Positions 1 to 6,944 of a stretch of DNA of 14,027 bases are shown here, piece after piece. Numbering within the stretch: position 1 is the first letter of the stretch; each line of letters starts with the position of its first letter. Below the pieces are notes generated by a model. It had not been told where the DNA came from. It did no database searches and saw only the letters and a list, made by a program, of their open reading frames with translations. A program made the translations under genes and the position numbers. The DNA is from Solirubrobacteraceae bacterium (lineage in GTDB: Bacteria > Actinomycetota > Thermoleophilia > Solirubrobacterales > Solirubrobacteraceae): NCBI GenBank assembly GCA_030043235.1, contig JASHYF010000093.1, positions 1 to 14,027 of the forward strand, in the 5' to 3' direction.

Positions 1-169
1 GCACCAGCAGCCCGTCACCGGGCGCGACGGCGCCCACGATCCCCGTGTCCACGTTCAGCACCCGCCCCTCGTCGTCCTCGCACAGGGCGAGGTCCTCGGC
101 CTCCTCTACCGCGAGCACCCGCATTCGCGTAGCGACATCGCCACAGGTTTCACAGCGCCCGTGCCTCAC
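1..169 (-). CDS. HypC/HupF-family-like protein, second copy (partial, runs off left edge)
   Basis: N-terminal 56 codons of a minus-strand gene. From a GTG at 169 the protein starts MRHGRCETCGDVATRM and continues with a small beta-rich stretch (VLNVDTGIVGAVAPGDGLLV) that matches the end of a HypC-type barrel, where the chain enters the V-G-D-x-V-L-V-H segment. Actinobacterial hyp clusters often carry such a second HypC-like protein whose N-terminus holds a Cys-x-x-Cys motif (here C6 and C9) in place of the Met-Cys start of true HypC. It lies 28 bp downstream of hypC and is presumably co-transcribed. The start is uncertain: the next candidate is ATG at 124, which would lose the cysteine pair, and the region before GTG169 is repetitive with no clear Shine-Dalgarno site. 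The likely role is hydrogenase cofactor assembly; this is inferred from position and resemblance. Confidence 0.6.
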   Translation of the reverse strand, partial: MRHGRCETCGDVATRMRVLAVEEAEDLALCEDDEGRVLNVDTGIVGAVAPGDGLLV

Positions 170-213
170 AGTCTCACAGTCTCACAGCGCCCGCGCCTCA
201 CAGGACCACGCCC
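150..213. repeat. 32-bp imperfect tandem duplication at the hypC stop / next-gene start
   Basis: Positions 150-171 and 182-203 are the same 22-mer with one change (T161/C193 region: cccgtgcc versus cccgcgcc), giving a period of 32 bp. Between them lie further copies of the 7-mer ctcacag. The block holds the hypC stop (198-200) and the GTG start of the downstream HypC-like gene (167-169). At the equivalent place in the right-hand copy (199-201) a GTG overlaps the hypC stop, but its frame ends after about ten codons. Confidence 0.8.
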
Positions 214-476
214 TCGTCGAGCTCGCGCAGCTCCTGCTCATAGGCGGCGCCCATCTCCTGGAGCAGCCGCAGCGTGGCGAGCGCCTCCCGCTCGTCGATC
301 CGCGACAGCGCGAAGCCGACGTGGACGAGCACCCACTGGCCGGGCAGCTGCTCGAGGCACTCGTCGTCGAGCAGGGCGACGTTGACGGTGCGCCTGACAC
401 CGGCGATGTCGACCCGGGCCAGCTGGCCGGCATCGTCGACGATCTCAACGACTCGGCCGGGAATGGCCAGGCACAC
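198..476 (-). CDS. hypC: Hydrogenase maturation factor HypC
   Basis: A complete 92-residue protein starting MCLAIPGRVVEI, the hallmark of the HypC/HybG/HupF family. The initiator is a GTG at 476, preceded by an AGGAG about 11 bases upstream on the minus strand. HypC is a small barrel chaperone. Its Cys2, exposed after removal of Met1, works with HypD to carry the Fe(CN)2CO unit and deliver it to the large subunit of [NiFe]-hydrogenase. Cys2, the P6-G7 turn and the later GQWVLVHVGFAL strand are all present, as is the helical C-terminus (EALATLRLLQEM). The usual family length is 75-100 residues. The downstream gene on the same strand is a second HypC-like protein, so the rest of the hyp cluster probably lies left of the window. 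Confidence 0.95.
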   Translation of the reverse strand: MCLAIPGRVVEIVDDAGQLARVDIAGVRRTVNVALLDDECLEQLPGQWVLVHVGFALSRIDEREALATLRLLQEMGAAYEQELRELDEGVVL

Positions 477-595
477 GCTCGTCGATCTCCTGTCTCGTTG
501 GGAGGGCGTGGTTTAGCAGCTTGCCCGCGTCCTCGCAACGGGCGCGAAGGGTCACGCCCAGGCCAAGGGGCCCCGCGCCACGTCCGTGCGCCGCG
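477..595. other. Intergenic region upstream of hypC
   Basis: 119 bp between the stop of the ABC permease gene and the start of hypC, both on the minus strand. Apart from the hypC ribosome-binding site (AGGAG, about 486-490) I see no convincing promoter or terminator. It could hold the hypC promoter, or hypC could be read through from the ABC genes. Confidence 0.4.
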
Positions 596-1366
596 CTAGC
601 TGGCCGCGTGGGGGGACCATTGAAACGTGCGGGCCGCGAGCAGCAGGGCGGCGATGCCCCAGGCGGCCACGATCAGCAGATCGCCGCCGGCGAGCGCCGC
701 GCCGTGTGTGCGGGTGAATGGCAGCAGCAGCGCCTTGGCGAGGTGGTGAATCGGGAAGACGGTCGCGATGTCGCGCAGGAACCGTGGGATCTGGCTTTCC
801 GGCACGAACACGCCGGAGATGAAGTACAACGGCAGCACCGCCAGGTTGGTGGCGGGCGCGGCGGCGTCGGCCGTGTGAACGCGCGTCGAGAAGGCGAACG
901 CGATGCACGCGAACGACGCCGCTCCCACGACCACGGCGATGGTCAGCCCCACGATCGAGCTTGGGATGCTCACGCCGTACGCGAGCCAGCCGAGGGTCAG
1001 CAGCAGCGCCGACATCACGACGGCGACGACGACGCCCACGACGGCGCGGCTCGAGATCACGAAGCTCGCGGGCAGCGGCGTCCCGCGCAGGCGCTTGAGC
1101 TCGCCGCTCTCGCGCTGCGTGACGACGGCGATCGTGACGTTCACGAAGCTCGCCGAGATGATCCCCAGCGTCGTGATCGCCGGAACGTAGAAGGTCGTGA
1201 TGGGGATGGTCTTGCCGTCGACGATCGTGCGGCCCTTGAATATCGCCGCGAAGATCACGAGGAAGACGATCGGCAGCAGCACCGTGAAGTAGCGCGACTG
1301 CGGGTTGCGCCAGAACCGAAGCAGGTCGGCGCGGAGCTGGTGCGCGAACAGGCGCACGCCGCCCAT
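596..1366 (-). CDS. ABC-2 type transporter permease (DrrB-like)
   Basis: A 256-residue integral membrane protein of the ABC-2 exporter family. It begins MGGVRLFAHQLRADLLRFWR, a cytosolic lead-in helix, followed by a first membrane segment (YFTVLLPIVFLVIFAAIF) and about five more. Two family features are clear: a cytosolic loop after TM2 (TQRESGELKRLRGTPLPAS, where the ATPase docks) and the periplasm-facing segment ISGVFVPESQIPRFLRDIATVFPIHHLAKAL near the last helices. It pairs with the ATPase gene just upstream: the ATPase TGA and this ATG share one base (TGATG at 1368-1364), so translation is probably coupled. A GTG at 1369 is a possible alternative start. Substrate unknown; relatives export lipids, antibiotics or glycans. 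Confidence 0.9.
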   Translation of the reverse strand: MGGVRLFAHQLRADLLRFWRNPQSRYFTVLLPIVFLVIFAAIFKGRTIVDGKTIPITTFYVPAITTLGIISASFVNVTIAVVTQRESGELKRLRGTPLPASFVISSRAVVGVVVAVVMSALLLTLGWLAYGVSIPSSIVGLTIAVVVGAASFACIAFAFSTRVHTADAAAPATNLAVLPLYFISGVFVPESQIPRFLRDIATVFPIHHLAKALLLPFTRTHGAALAGGDLLIVAAWGIAALLLAARTFQWSPHAAS

Positions 1367-2406
1367 CACCCGCGCTCCCCGCCGTCGGGTGAGCGCTCGG
1401 CGGTGAGCCCGCCGCCGGGTGAGCGCTCGGCGGTGAGCCCGCCGTCGGGTGAGCGCTCGGCAGTGAGCCCGCCGCCGGGTGAGCGCTCGGCGGTGAGCCC
1501 GCCGTCGGGTGAGCGCTCGGCGGTTAGCTCGAGATAGATGTCCTCCAGCGTGGGACGCCCGACCGTCAGGTCGTGCAGATCGTCCCCGTGGCCGAGCGCC
1601 CACCCGCCGAGCGCGTACAGGGCCCGCGCGGGCTCCCGCGCCTGGATGTGGACACGCCCGTCGCGCAGCTGCGCCACCTCGGAGAGCTCCGCCGGCAACG
1701 TCGCGACGCCGGCGCCCGCGGGCAGGCTGAAGGAGATGTCGCTGAGCGCCCGGTCGCGGCCGCCCAGCGTCTCGGGCGTGCCCGTGGCGACGATCTCGCC
1801 GGCGGCGATGATCGCGACGCGGTCGGCCAGCGCCTGCGCCTCGTCCATGTAGTGGGTGGTCAGGAAGATCGTCTTGCCCAACTCGCGCAGGCTCGCGATC
1901 ACCTCCCACGCATGGTGGCGAGCCGACGGGTCGAAGCCTGTCGTGGGCTCGTCGAGAAACACCAGCTCGGGATCTCCGATCAGCGCCAGCGCGACGTCCA
2001 GACGGCGCAGCTGACCGCCGGAGAGCTGAGCGACGCGCGAGTCGCGCTTGTCCGCCAGGCCCACCAGCTCGATCGTCTCGGCCGCCTCGCGCGGATGCGG
2101 GTAGTAGCCCGCGTAGAGCCCGACGAGCTCGCGCACGGTCAGCTCGGGCGGCATCGTGCACGACTGCAGCACCAGGCCCACGCGCGCGCGCCAGGCACGA
2201 TCGACGCTCGCGGGATCTCGATCGAGCACGCTCACCTCGCCGCCGTCGCGCGAGCGATACCCCTCCAGAATCTCAACCGTCGTGGTCTTACCCGCCCCGT
2301 TGGGGCCGAGGAACGCGTACACCTCGCCGCGACGCACATCCAGATCGATCCCGCACACCACTTCCCGGCCCCCGTATGACTTGCGCAGGCCGCGAACGTG
2401 GACCAC
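1366..2406 (-). CDS. ABC transporter ATP-binding protein (DrrA/CcmA-like) with a repeat tail
   Basis: The nucleotide-binding subunit of an ABC-2 exporter, 346 residues from the GTG at 2406. Order of motifs: Walker A GPNGAGKTT (34-42), Q-loop Gln81, signature LSGGQ (128-132), Walker B LVFLDEP (148-154), D-loop TTGFDP (155-160), H-loop His185. A DUF4162-type C-terminal region follows (LSDISFSLPAGAG onward) and ends in the usual PTLEDIYLELT. After that come five copies of a 10-residue unit, LTAERSPDGG or LTAERSPGGG, which are not part of the family. The frame stays open upstream to a GTG at 2631, but the extra 75 residues look unlike protein, and family members begin a few residues before the V-x-G-L-R-K-x-Y strand, so I prefer 2406. 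The ribosome-binding site is poor (gagggga about 20 bases upstream), leaving the start uncertain. Confidence 0.88.
   Translation of the reverse strand: MVHVRGLRKSYGGREVVCGIDLDVRRGEVYAFLGPNGAGKTTTVEILEGYRSRDGGEVSVLDRDPASVDRAWRARVGLVLQSCTMPPELTVRELVGLYAGYYPHPREAAETIELVGLADKRDSRVAQLSGGQLRRLDVALALIGDPELVFLDEPTTGFDPSARHHAWEVIASLRELGKTIFLTTHYMDEAQALADRVAIIAAGEIVATGTPETLGGRDRALSDISFSLPAGAGVATLPAELSEVAQLRDGRVHIQAREPARALYALGGWALGHGDDLHDLTVGRPTLEDIYLELTAERSPDGGLTAERSPGGGLTAERSPDGGLTAERSPGGGLTAERSPDGGERG
1381..1530. repeat. Five 30-bp tandem repeats in the 3' end of the ABC ATPase gene
   Basis: Five units of exactly 30 bp: 1381-1410, 1411-1440, 1441-1470, 1471-1500 and 1501-1530. Each contains the self-complementary octamer gagcgctc. 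They are nearly identical; position 6 alternates T,C,T,C,T, so the pattern is really a 60-bp double unit. There are also single changes at the third unit (cggcagtg) and the last unit (ggttagctc). In the gene frame they encode alternating LTAERSPDGG and LTAERSPGGG. The period is divisible by three, so gain or loss of units would keep the reading frame. Confidence 0.95.
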
Positions 2407-2596
2407 CTCGACCAGGTCGCGGTGAGATCCCCTCGACGCAGGGAGGACGGCGGAGGCGAGAGACACCGGAGCAGCATGCGCCCGCTGCCCGCGCACTGCA
2501 TCCGCGCTAGCACCGCCGTTTGGTCGGTGGAAACTACCCGCCGGCTCGCTGAGCCCGCTGCAAGCGGCCTGCCCTGAGGTTCCGCGATCGAGGTTG

Positions 2597-2610
2597 CGTA
2601 GTTGACTACG
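2597..2610. promoter_or_regulatory. 14-bp palindrome (cgtagt-tg-actacg), candidate operator
   Basis: A perfect inverted repeat with 6-bp arms and a 2-bp centre in the region between the divergent ABC ATPase and nfeD genes. The short arms and spacing resemble operators of TetR- or PadR-type repressors that commonly control drug-type ABC exporters. No such regulator gene is in the window. It lies about 190 bp before the chosen ATPase start and about 60 bp before nfeD, so it could act on either. Confidence 0.45.
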
Positions 2611-2619
2611 ATCGTGGGT

Positions 2620-2651
2620 GTGGAGGAGCACTGAGGACGGGCGTCCTCCAC
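2620..2651 (+). promoter_or_regulatory. Two competing hairpins upstream of nfeD
   Basis: Arms gtggagga (2620-2627) and tcctccac (2644-2651) form an 8-bp stem with a 16-nt loop. Inside, gaggac (2633-2638) and gtcctc (2643-2648) form a 6-bp stem with loop gggc. The right arms overlap, so the two folds exclude each other. The first fold would bury the only GGAGGA sequence before nfeD, although that sequence is about 40 bases from the start codon. The pairings are visible in the sequence; a regulatory role is inference. Confidence 0.4.
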
Positions 2652-2668
2652 GGCCCTAGCTTTGGTTT

Positions 2669-3142
2669 ATGATCGCTCTGGGCGTAGCCCTGTTCGTTGT
2701 CGCGATGGCGCTGTTCTTGGCCGAGGCGCACCTGTCCACCGGCGGGGTGCTCGGCATCGCCGCGAGCGTCACAGGCATCGGCGCTGTGGCGCTGCTGCTG
2801 CTCGCCGCCGGCGCCAGCGGTGCGGTCGTCCTGGTCGTCGCGTTCTGTGTGGTCGCTGCGTGCGTGTCGCTGCTGGTGCTCGCCCGACAGCGGATCCTGC
2901 TTCCGCTGCTGGCCCGTCCGCGCACCGGCAGGGAGGCGCTCGTCGGCCACGTCGGCGTCGTGCGCGTGCCGGCCGACGACGGAGAGGCTGAGGTTTTCGT
3001 GGACGGATCGCTGTGGCGTGCCGAGCCGGACCCGCTTGACCACGAGACAGCGCTGCACGAGGGCGACCGCGTGGTCGTCGAACACGTCAACGGCCTGACC
3101 TTGCGCGTGCGCAAGGCCGAGGCATGGGAGCTGAGCAAATGA
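2669..3142 (+). CDS. nfeD: NfeD-like membrane protein (slipin partner)
   Basis: 157 residues: three hydrophobic segments (about 2-20, 27-47 and 50-72) followed by a soluble OB-fold domain (about 88-150). The OB domain shows the NfeD pattern: LVGHVGVV at 91-98, DGSLWRAEP at 112-120, [17 protein letters not shown] at 131-147. This is the short NfeD type, without the ClpP-like serine protease domain of the long form. The family (also called STOPP, stomatin operon partner) is nearly always next to an SPFH protein, as here: its TGA overlaps the ATG of the slipin gene by four bases. ATG 2669 matches the family start just before the first helix, yet no Shine-Dalgarno site is near it (preceding bases ctagctttggttt), so translation may be leaderless or weak. 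Confidence 0.88.
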   Translation: MIALGVALFVVAMALFLAEAHLSTGGVLGIAASVTGIGAVALLLLAAGASGAVVLVVAFCVVAACVSLLVLARQRILLPLLARPRTGREALVGHVGVVRVPADDGEAEVFVDGSLWRAEPDPLDHETALHEGDRVVVEHVNGLTLRVRKAEAWELSK

Positions 3143-3954
3143 TCGTCACGATCCTCGTCACTGTCCTGGTCGTCCTGCTGCTGCTCGCGCTCGCCCTGGC
3201 CGCGGCGTCGGTGCGCATCCTGCGCGAGTACGAGCGCGGCGTGGTGTTCCGGCTCGGGCGCCTGCTCGACCAGAAGGGACCCGGCGTGGTGCTGCTGATC
3301 CCGTTCGTCGATCGCCTCGTGCGCGTCAGCCTGCGCACCGTCACACAGCAGATCCCCCCGCAGGAGGTGATCACCCGCGACAACGTCCCGGCGCGGGTCA
3401 CGGCCGTGACGTACTTCCACGTGGTGGATCCCAACAGGTCCGTCGTCGAGGTGCAGGACGTGCTCGCCGCGACCTCGCAGATCGCGCAGACGACGCTGCG
3501 CTCGGTGCTGGGCAAGGCCGAGCTCGACACGCTGCTGGCCGAGCGCGAGCGCCTCAACGAGGACCTGCAGAAGATCATCGACGACCAGACCGAGCCGTGG
3601 GGCATCAAGGTCACCGCCGTCGAGATCAAGGACGTGGAGATACCGGAGGACATGCAGCACGCGATCGCGCGCCAGGCCGAGGCCGAGCGCGAGCGCCGGG
3701 CGAAGATCATCAACGCCGAGGGCGAGTTCCAGGCTGCCGCCAAGCTCAGCGAGGCGGCCGACGTGATCAGCCGCAATCCCGTGACGATCCAGCTGCGCTA
3801 CCTGCAGACGCTGCTCGAGATCGGCAGCGAGCAGAACTCGACGATCGTCTTCCCGCTGCCGATCGACCTGATCGGGTCGCTTACGCGAGCCCTCGGCGCA
3901 CAAGCGAGCGCCAGCGGGAACGGCGCCGGCGACCACACCGTGACCGCAAGCTGA
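3139..3954 (+). CDS. Slipin / SPFH (band 7, stomatin-like) membrane protein
   Basis: 271 residues from the ATG at 3139, which overlaps the nfeD stop as ATGA and follows GGAG at 3127-3130. A single N-terminal membrane helix (3-24) is followed by the SPFH domain (about 28-185): [31 protein letters not shown] and [18 protein letters not shown] are typical of prokaryotic slipins. The charged helix [20 protein letters not shown] (180-199) and the final [24 protein letters not shown] are also standard family parts that drive oligomerisation. Slipins form ring- or cage-like assemblies in membrane microdomains; the NfeD partner is thought to cap or anchor them. An in-frame ATG at 3124 would add five residues (MGAEQ) and overlap nfeD further; it is less likely. 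Confidence 0.92.
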   Translation: MIVTILVTVLVVLLLLALALAAASVRILREYERGVVFRLGRLLDQKGPGVVLLIPFVDRLVRVSLRTVTQQIPPQEVITRDNVPARVTAVTYFHVVDPNRSVVEVQDVLAATSQIAQTTLRSVLGKAELDTLLAERERLNEDLQKIIDDQTEPWGIKVTAVEIKDVEIPEDMQHAIARQAEAERERRAKIINAEGEFQAAAKLSEAADVISRNPVTIQLRYLQTLLEIGSEQNSTIVFPLPIDLIGSLTRALGAQASASGNGAGDHTVTAS

Positions 3955-4072
3955 CAGCGCCACGCCGCGGTCCTTTTCGCAGCCGGCCGGCCAGGCCCTC
4001 ACAAAAGTACGGACGCCCACTCCGCCGCCAACACCGATGACCCCCGCGCCTGCGCGAGCGAGGATGGGATAG
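3955..4072. other. Intergenic region before the ABC/acyltransferase chain
   Basis: 118 bp between the slipin stop and the next ATG. It contains the self-complementary ccggccgg near 3982 and a GAGGA about 8-12 bases before the ATG at 4073 that can act as ribosome-binding site. I see no good -35/-10 pair and no terminator with a T-run. Confidence 0.35.
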
Positions 4073-5101
4073 ATGCCCCGCACCGTCACGAACGACGCCG
4101 CACCGGAGATCGCCTCATCCTCGCCGAGGCCGAGCGTGGTCGAGGTGCACGACCTGACACGGCGCTTCGGCGAGTTCACGGCCGTCGACGCCATCAGCTT
4201 CGAGGTGTTCGAGGGCGAGGTGTTCGCGTTCCTCGGCCCGAACGGCGCCGGCAAGTCGACGACGATCAACATGCTGTGCACGCTCGCGCATCCCAGCGCC
4301 GGGCAGATCAGGGTGGCCGGGCTGGACGTGACCGCGCGACCGAAGGCGGTGCGGCGCAACATCGGCCTGGTCTTCCAGGACCAGACGCTCGACGACAGGC
4401 TCACAGCACAGGAGAACCTGCGCTTTCACGCCGTGCTCTACCGCGTGCCTCGCGACCAGGTCGACGCACGCATCGCCCGCGTGCTCGAGCTGGTCGATCT
4501 CAGCGAGCGGCGCCACGACCTCGTGTCGGAGTTCTCCGGCGGGATGGCGCGGCGTTTGGAAATCGCCAGGGCGCTGATGCACGTCCCCAGGGTGCTGTTC
4601 CTGGACGAGCCGACGATCGGCCTCGACCCGCAGACGCGCGCGCTGATGTGGGAGGACGTGCTGCGGCTGCGCGAGGAGGCGCACATCACCGTGTTCCTCA
4701 CCACGCACTACATGGACGAGGCCGAGTACGCCGACCGCATCGCGATCATCGACCACGGCAAGATCGTCGCGATCGACACGCCGCAGGCGCTCAAGGCGGA
4801 GATCGGCGCCGACACGGTGGACCTCGGTACGACCGACGACGTGGCGGCGATCGCGGCGCTCGAACGGGACGGATACAGGGTCGAGGCCGTGGCGGGCGGA
4901 GCGCGCGTGTACGTGGAGCACGGCGAGAACGCGGTCCCGGCGCTGATCGAGAGCGTGGGGGTGCCGGTGCTGAACGTGCACGTCCACCAGCCGACGCTGG
5001 ACGACGTGTTCCTCCACTACACCGGCCGCGAGATCCGCGAGTCGCACGCGGAGGCGATTCCCGCGCGCATGCGCGCACGCTTCGCCAGGAGGGGCCGATG
5101 A
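4073..5101 (+). CDS. ABC transporter ATP-binding protein (DrrA-like)
   Basis: A 342-residue ATPase of the drug/lipid exporter group. After a 20-residue Ser/Pro-rich leader the ATPase core has Walker A GPNGAGKS (55-62), Q-loop Gln102, signature FSGGM (154-158, the common variant in this subgroup), Walker B VLFLDEP (174-180), D-loop TIGLDP and H-loop His212 in LTTHYMDEAE. The C-terminal DUF4162-like region ends with QPTLDDVFLHYTG, the family's usual tail, then a basic extension (RMRARFARRGR). It heads a chain of four genes with overlapping ends; its TGA overlaps the permease ATG by four bases. It resembles the ATPase at 1366-2406 in motif order but has a different signature and Q-loop context, so the two modules are not a recent duplication. 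The substrate cannot be read from sequence. Confidence 0.93.
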   Translation: MPRTVTNDAAPEIASSSPRPSVVEVHDLTRRFGEFTAVDAISFEVFEGEVFAFLGPNGAGKSTTINMLCTLAHPSAGQIRVAGLDVTARPKAVRRNIGLVFQDQTLDDRLTAQENLRFHAVLYRVPRDQVDARIARVLELVDLSERRHDLVSEFSGGMARRLEIARALMHVPRVLFLDEPTIGLDPQTRALMWEDVLRLREEAHITVFLTTHYMDEAEYADRIAIIDHGKIVAIDTPQALKAEIGADTVDLGTTDDVAAIAALERDGYRVEAVAGGARVYVEHGENAVPALIESVGVPVLNVHVHQPTLDDVFLHYTGREIRESHAEAIPARMRARFARRGR

Positions 5102-5958
5102 GCAGCGTTCCACCGCATTCGAGCGCGGTCGAAGGCCCCGAGACGGTCATGCGCGACGAGCTGCGGACGACCGGGATGGTGTGGCTGCGCGAGCTGATCC
5201 GCTTCGAGCGCACGCGCACGCGCATCCTCAGCGGCCTGATCCAGCCGGTGCTGTTCCTGATCGTGATGGGCTACGGCATGGCCGGGCTGGTCGGCAGCGT
5301 CGAAGGCTTCGGCTTCAAGAAGTTCGTGTTCCCGGGGATCATGGCGATGAGCGTCGTCACGACCGCCATCTTCTCGGGGATGTCGATCGTGTGGGACCGC
5401 GAATTCGGCTTCCTGCGCGAGATGCTCGTCGCCCCCACCAGCCGCGCGTCGCTCGCGCTCGGCAAGACGGCCGGCGGCGCGACGGTCGCGGCGGTGCAGG
5501 GCACGATCATGCTCGTGCTCGCGCCGCTGATCGGCGTGCACCTGACCGCCGTGCTGGTGGCGGAGATCATCGGCCTCGAGCTGCTGATGGCGATCGCGCT
5601 GACCGCCTTCGGCGTGTTCGTCGCGACCCACATCGAACGCATGGAAGGCTTCCAGGTCGTCATGCAGATGCTGCTGTTCCCGATGATCTTCCTGTCGGGC
5701 GCGCTGTTCCCGCTGAACAAGCTTCCGGGCTGGCTGAACGTGATCACGCACGTCAACCCGCTCACCTACGCCGTCGCGCCGCTGCGCCAGGTGGTGTTCG
5801 CGGCGCAGCACATGCCGGCCAAGGCCCGCGAACGCTTCCCCTCGAGCGTGGAGGTCTTCGGACACACGCTCTCGATCGGCACCGAGCTGGCGATCGTGGT
5901 GGCGTTCGTCGTGATCTTCATCGCGCTCGCGATCCGCGGGTTCTCACGAACGGAATGA
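5098..5958 (+). CDS. ABC-2 type transporter permease (DrrB-like)
   Basis: 286 residues, six predicted membrane segments. A 25-residue hydrophilic N-terminus leads to MVWLRELIRFERTRTRI, the cytosolic coupling helix typical of DrrB-type permeases. Later family features are the loop DREFGFLREMLVAPTSRAS between membrane segments 2 and 3 and the segment FLSGALFPLNKLPGWLNV followed by NPLTYAVAPLR before the last helix. The start is well supported: aggaggggccg directly precedes ATG 5098, which overlaps the ATPase stop (ATGA). Its own stop overlaps the next gene's ATG in the same way. It forms the membrane half of the exporter with the preceding ATPase. Confidence 0.93.
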   Translation: MSSVPPHSSAVEGPETVMRDELRTTGMVWLRELIRFERTRTRILSGLIQPVLFLIVMGYGMAGLVGSVEGFGFKKFVFPGIMAMSVVTTAIFSGMSIVWDREFGFLREMLVAPTSRASLALGKTAGGATVAAVQGTIMLVLAPLIGVHLTAVLVAEIIGLELLMAIALTAFGVFVATHIERMEGFQVVMQMLLFPMIFLSGALFPLNKLPGWLNVITHVNPLTYAVAPLRQVVFAAQHMPAKARERFPSSVEVFGHTLSIGTELAIVVAFVVIFIALAIRGFSRTE

Positions 5959-6944
5959 CCGCCGCAACGACCACCACAATGACCACCACGATGACCGCCA
6001 CCATCGATCAGAGCGGCGCACGGCACGAGCAGCGAGCCCTGTTCGGCGAGCTCATCGCCAAGGCCCGCGAGCTTGGACCGAGTCGCGTCGCGGTCGTGCA
6101 CCCCGTCGACAGGGAATCTCTGCTGGGCGCCCTGCGAGCGGCTCAGGAGGGGCTGATCGTCCCCACGCTGGTCGGCCCGGAGAGGCGCATCCGCGCCGCC
6201 GCGGCAACGTACGCTCTCAACATCACCGGCCTGCGGCTGATCGCCACCGAGCACAGCCACGAAGCCGCGGAACGAGCGGTCGCGCTGGCTCGCGGTGGTG
6301 AGGTCGACGCGCTGATGAAGGGCAGCCTGCACACCGACGAGCTGATGCAGGCAGCCATCCCCCCGCAGACAGGACTCGGCTCCGACCGTCGCATGAGTCA
6401 CGTGTTCGTCGTCGACGTGCCCGCGTATCCGCGGCCGTTGCTGATAACCGACGCGGCGCTGAACATCGAGCCGGACCTCTTGGACAAGCGGGACATCGTG
6501 CAGAACGCCATCGACCTGGCGCTCGCGTTGGGCATCGAGACACCCAGGGTGGCGATCCTCTCCGCCGTCGAGACGGTCAACCCCAAGCTCCGCTCCTCGG
6601 TGGACGCGGCCGCACTGGCGAAGATGGCGGAGCGCGGTCAGATTCGCGGAGGCCTGGTCGACGGGCCGCTGGCGTTCGACAACGCCGTCTCATCCGCAGC
6701 CGCACGCGCGAAGGAGATCGACTCGCAGGTCGCGGGCCGGGCCGACATCGTGGTGGTTCCCGACCTCGAGAGCGGCAACATGCTCGTCAAGCAGCTCGAC
6801 TACCTCGCGGACTGCGAGTCCGCCGGGATCGTGCTCGGCGGGCGCGTGCCGATCGCGCTCACCAGCCGCGCAGACAACGCGATCGAGCGCGTCGTCTCCT
6901 GCGCGCTGGCCGTGATCGTCCGGCACCATGCAAGCCCCAACTAG
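5955..6944 (+). CDS. Phosphate acetyl/butyryltransferase family protein
   Basis: 329 residues of the PTA_PTB family (COG0280), which moves an acyl group between CoA and phosphate. Diagnostic stretches: DALMKGSLHTDELM (118-131), MSHVFVVDVPAYPRPLLITDAALNI (in parts, 147-171), RVAILSAVETVN (198-209), then GPLAFDNAVS, VVPDLESGNML and VPIALTSRAD. This set is closest to the single-domain phosphate acyltransferases and to the C-terminal half of the enoyl-CoA hydratase/phosphate acetyltransferase fusions; the substrate (acetyl, butyryl or other) cannot be decided here. No acetate or butyrate kinase is adjacent. ATG 5955 overlaps the permease stop as ATGA; further in-frame ATGs at 5979 and 5991 lie in a Thr-rich leader (TAATTTTMTTTMTATI) absent from the family. 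The catalytic part starts near residue 25. Confidence 0.9.
   Translation: MTAATTTTMTTTMTATIDQSGARHEQRALFGELIAKARELGPSRVAVVHPVDRESLLGALRAAQEGLIVPTLVGPERRIRAAAATYALNITGLRLIATEHSHEAAERAVALARGGEVDALMKGSLHTDELMQAAIPPQTGLGSDRRMSHVFVVDVPAYPRPLLITDAALNIEPDLLDKRDIVQNAIDLALALGIETPRVAILSAVETVNPKLRSSVDAAALAKMAERGQIRGGLVDGPLAFDNAVSSAAARAKEIDSQVAGRADIVVVPDLESGNMLVKQLDYLADCESAGIVLGGRVPIALTSRADNAIERVVSCALAVIVRHHASPN

Noticed and set aside
1381..1530. CRISPR array
   Set aside because: The repeats are contiguous 30-bp units with no unique spacers and encode part of a protein in frame.
521..1537. Long plus-strand open frame opposite the ABC permease and ATPase genes
   Set aside because: It is Arg/His/Asp-rich without hydrophobic core patterns; the opposite strand encodes a clear membrane permease and ATPase. 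High G+C content creates such antisense frames.
2407..2631. N-terminal extension of the first ABC ATPase to GTG 2631
   Set aside because: The 75 added residues are unlike the family and would place the 14-bp palindrome inside the coding region; the standard domain begins at GTG 2406.
2656..4404. 582-codon minus-strand open frame across nfeD, slipin and the next ABC gene
   Set aside because: It has no domain logic and is antisense to three well-recognised genes with overlapping starts.
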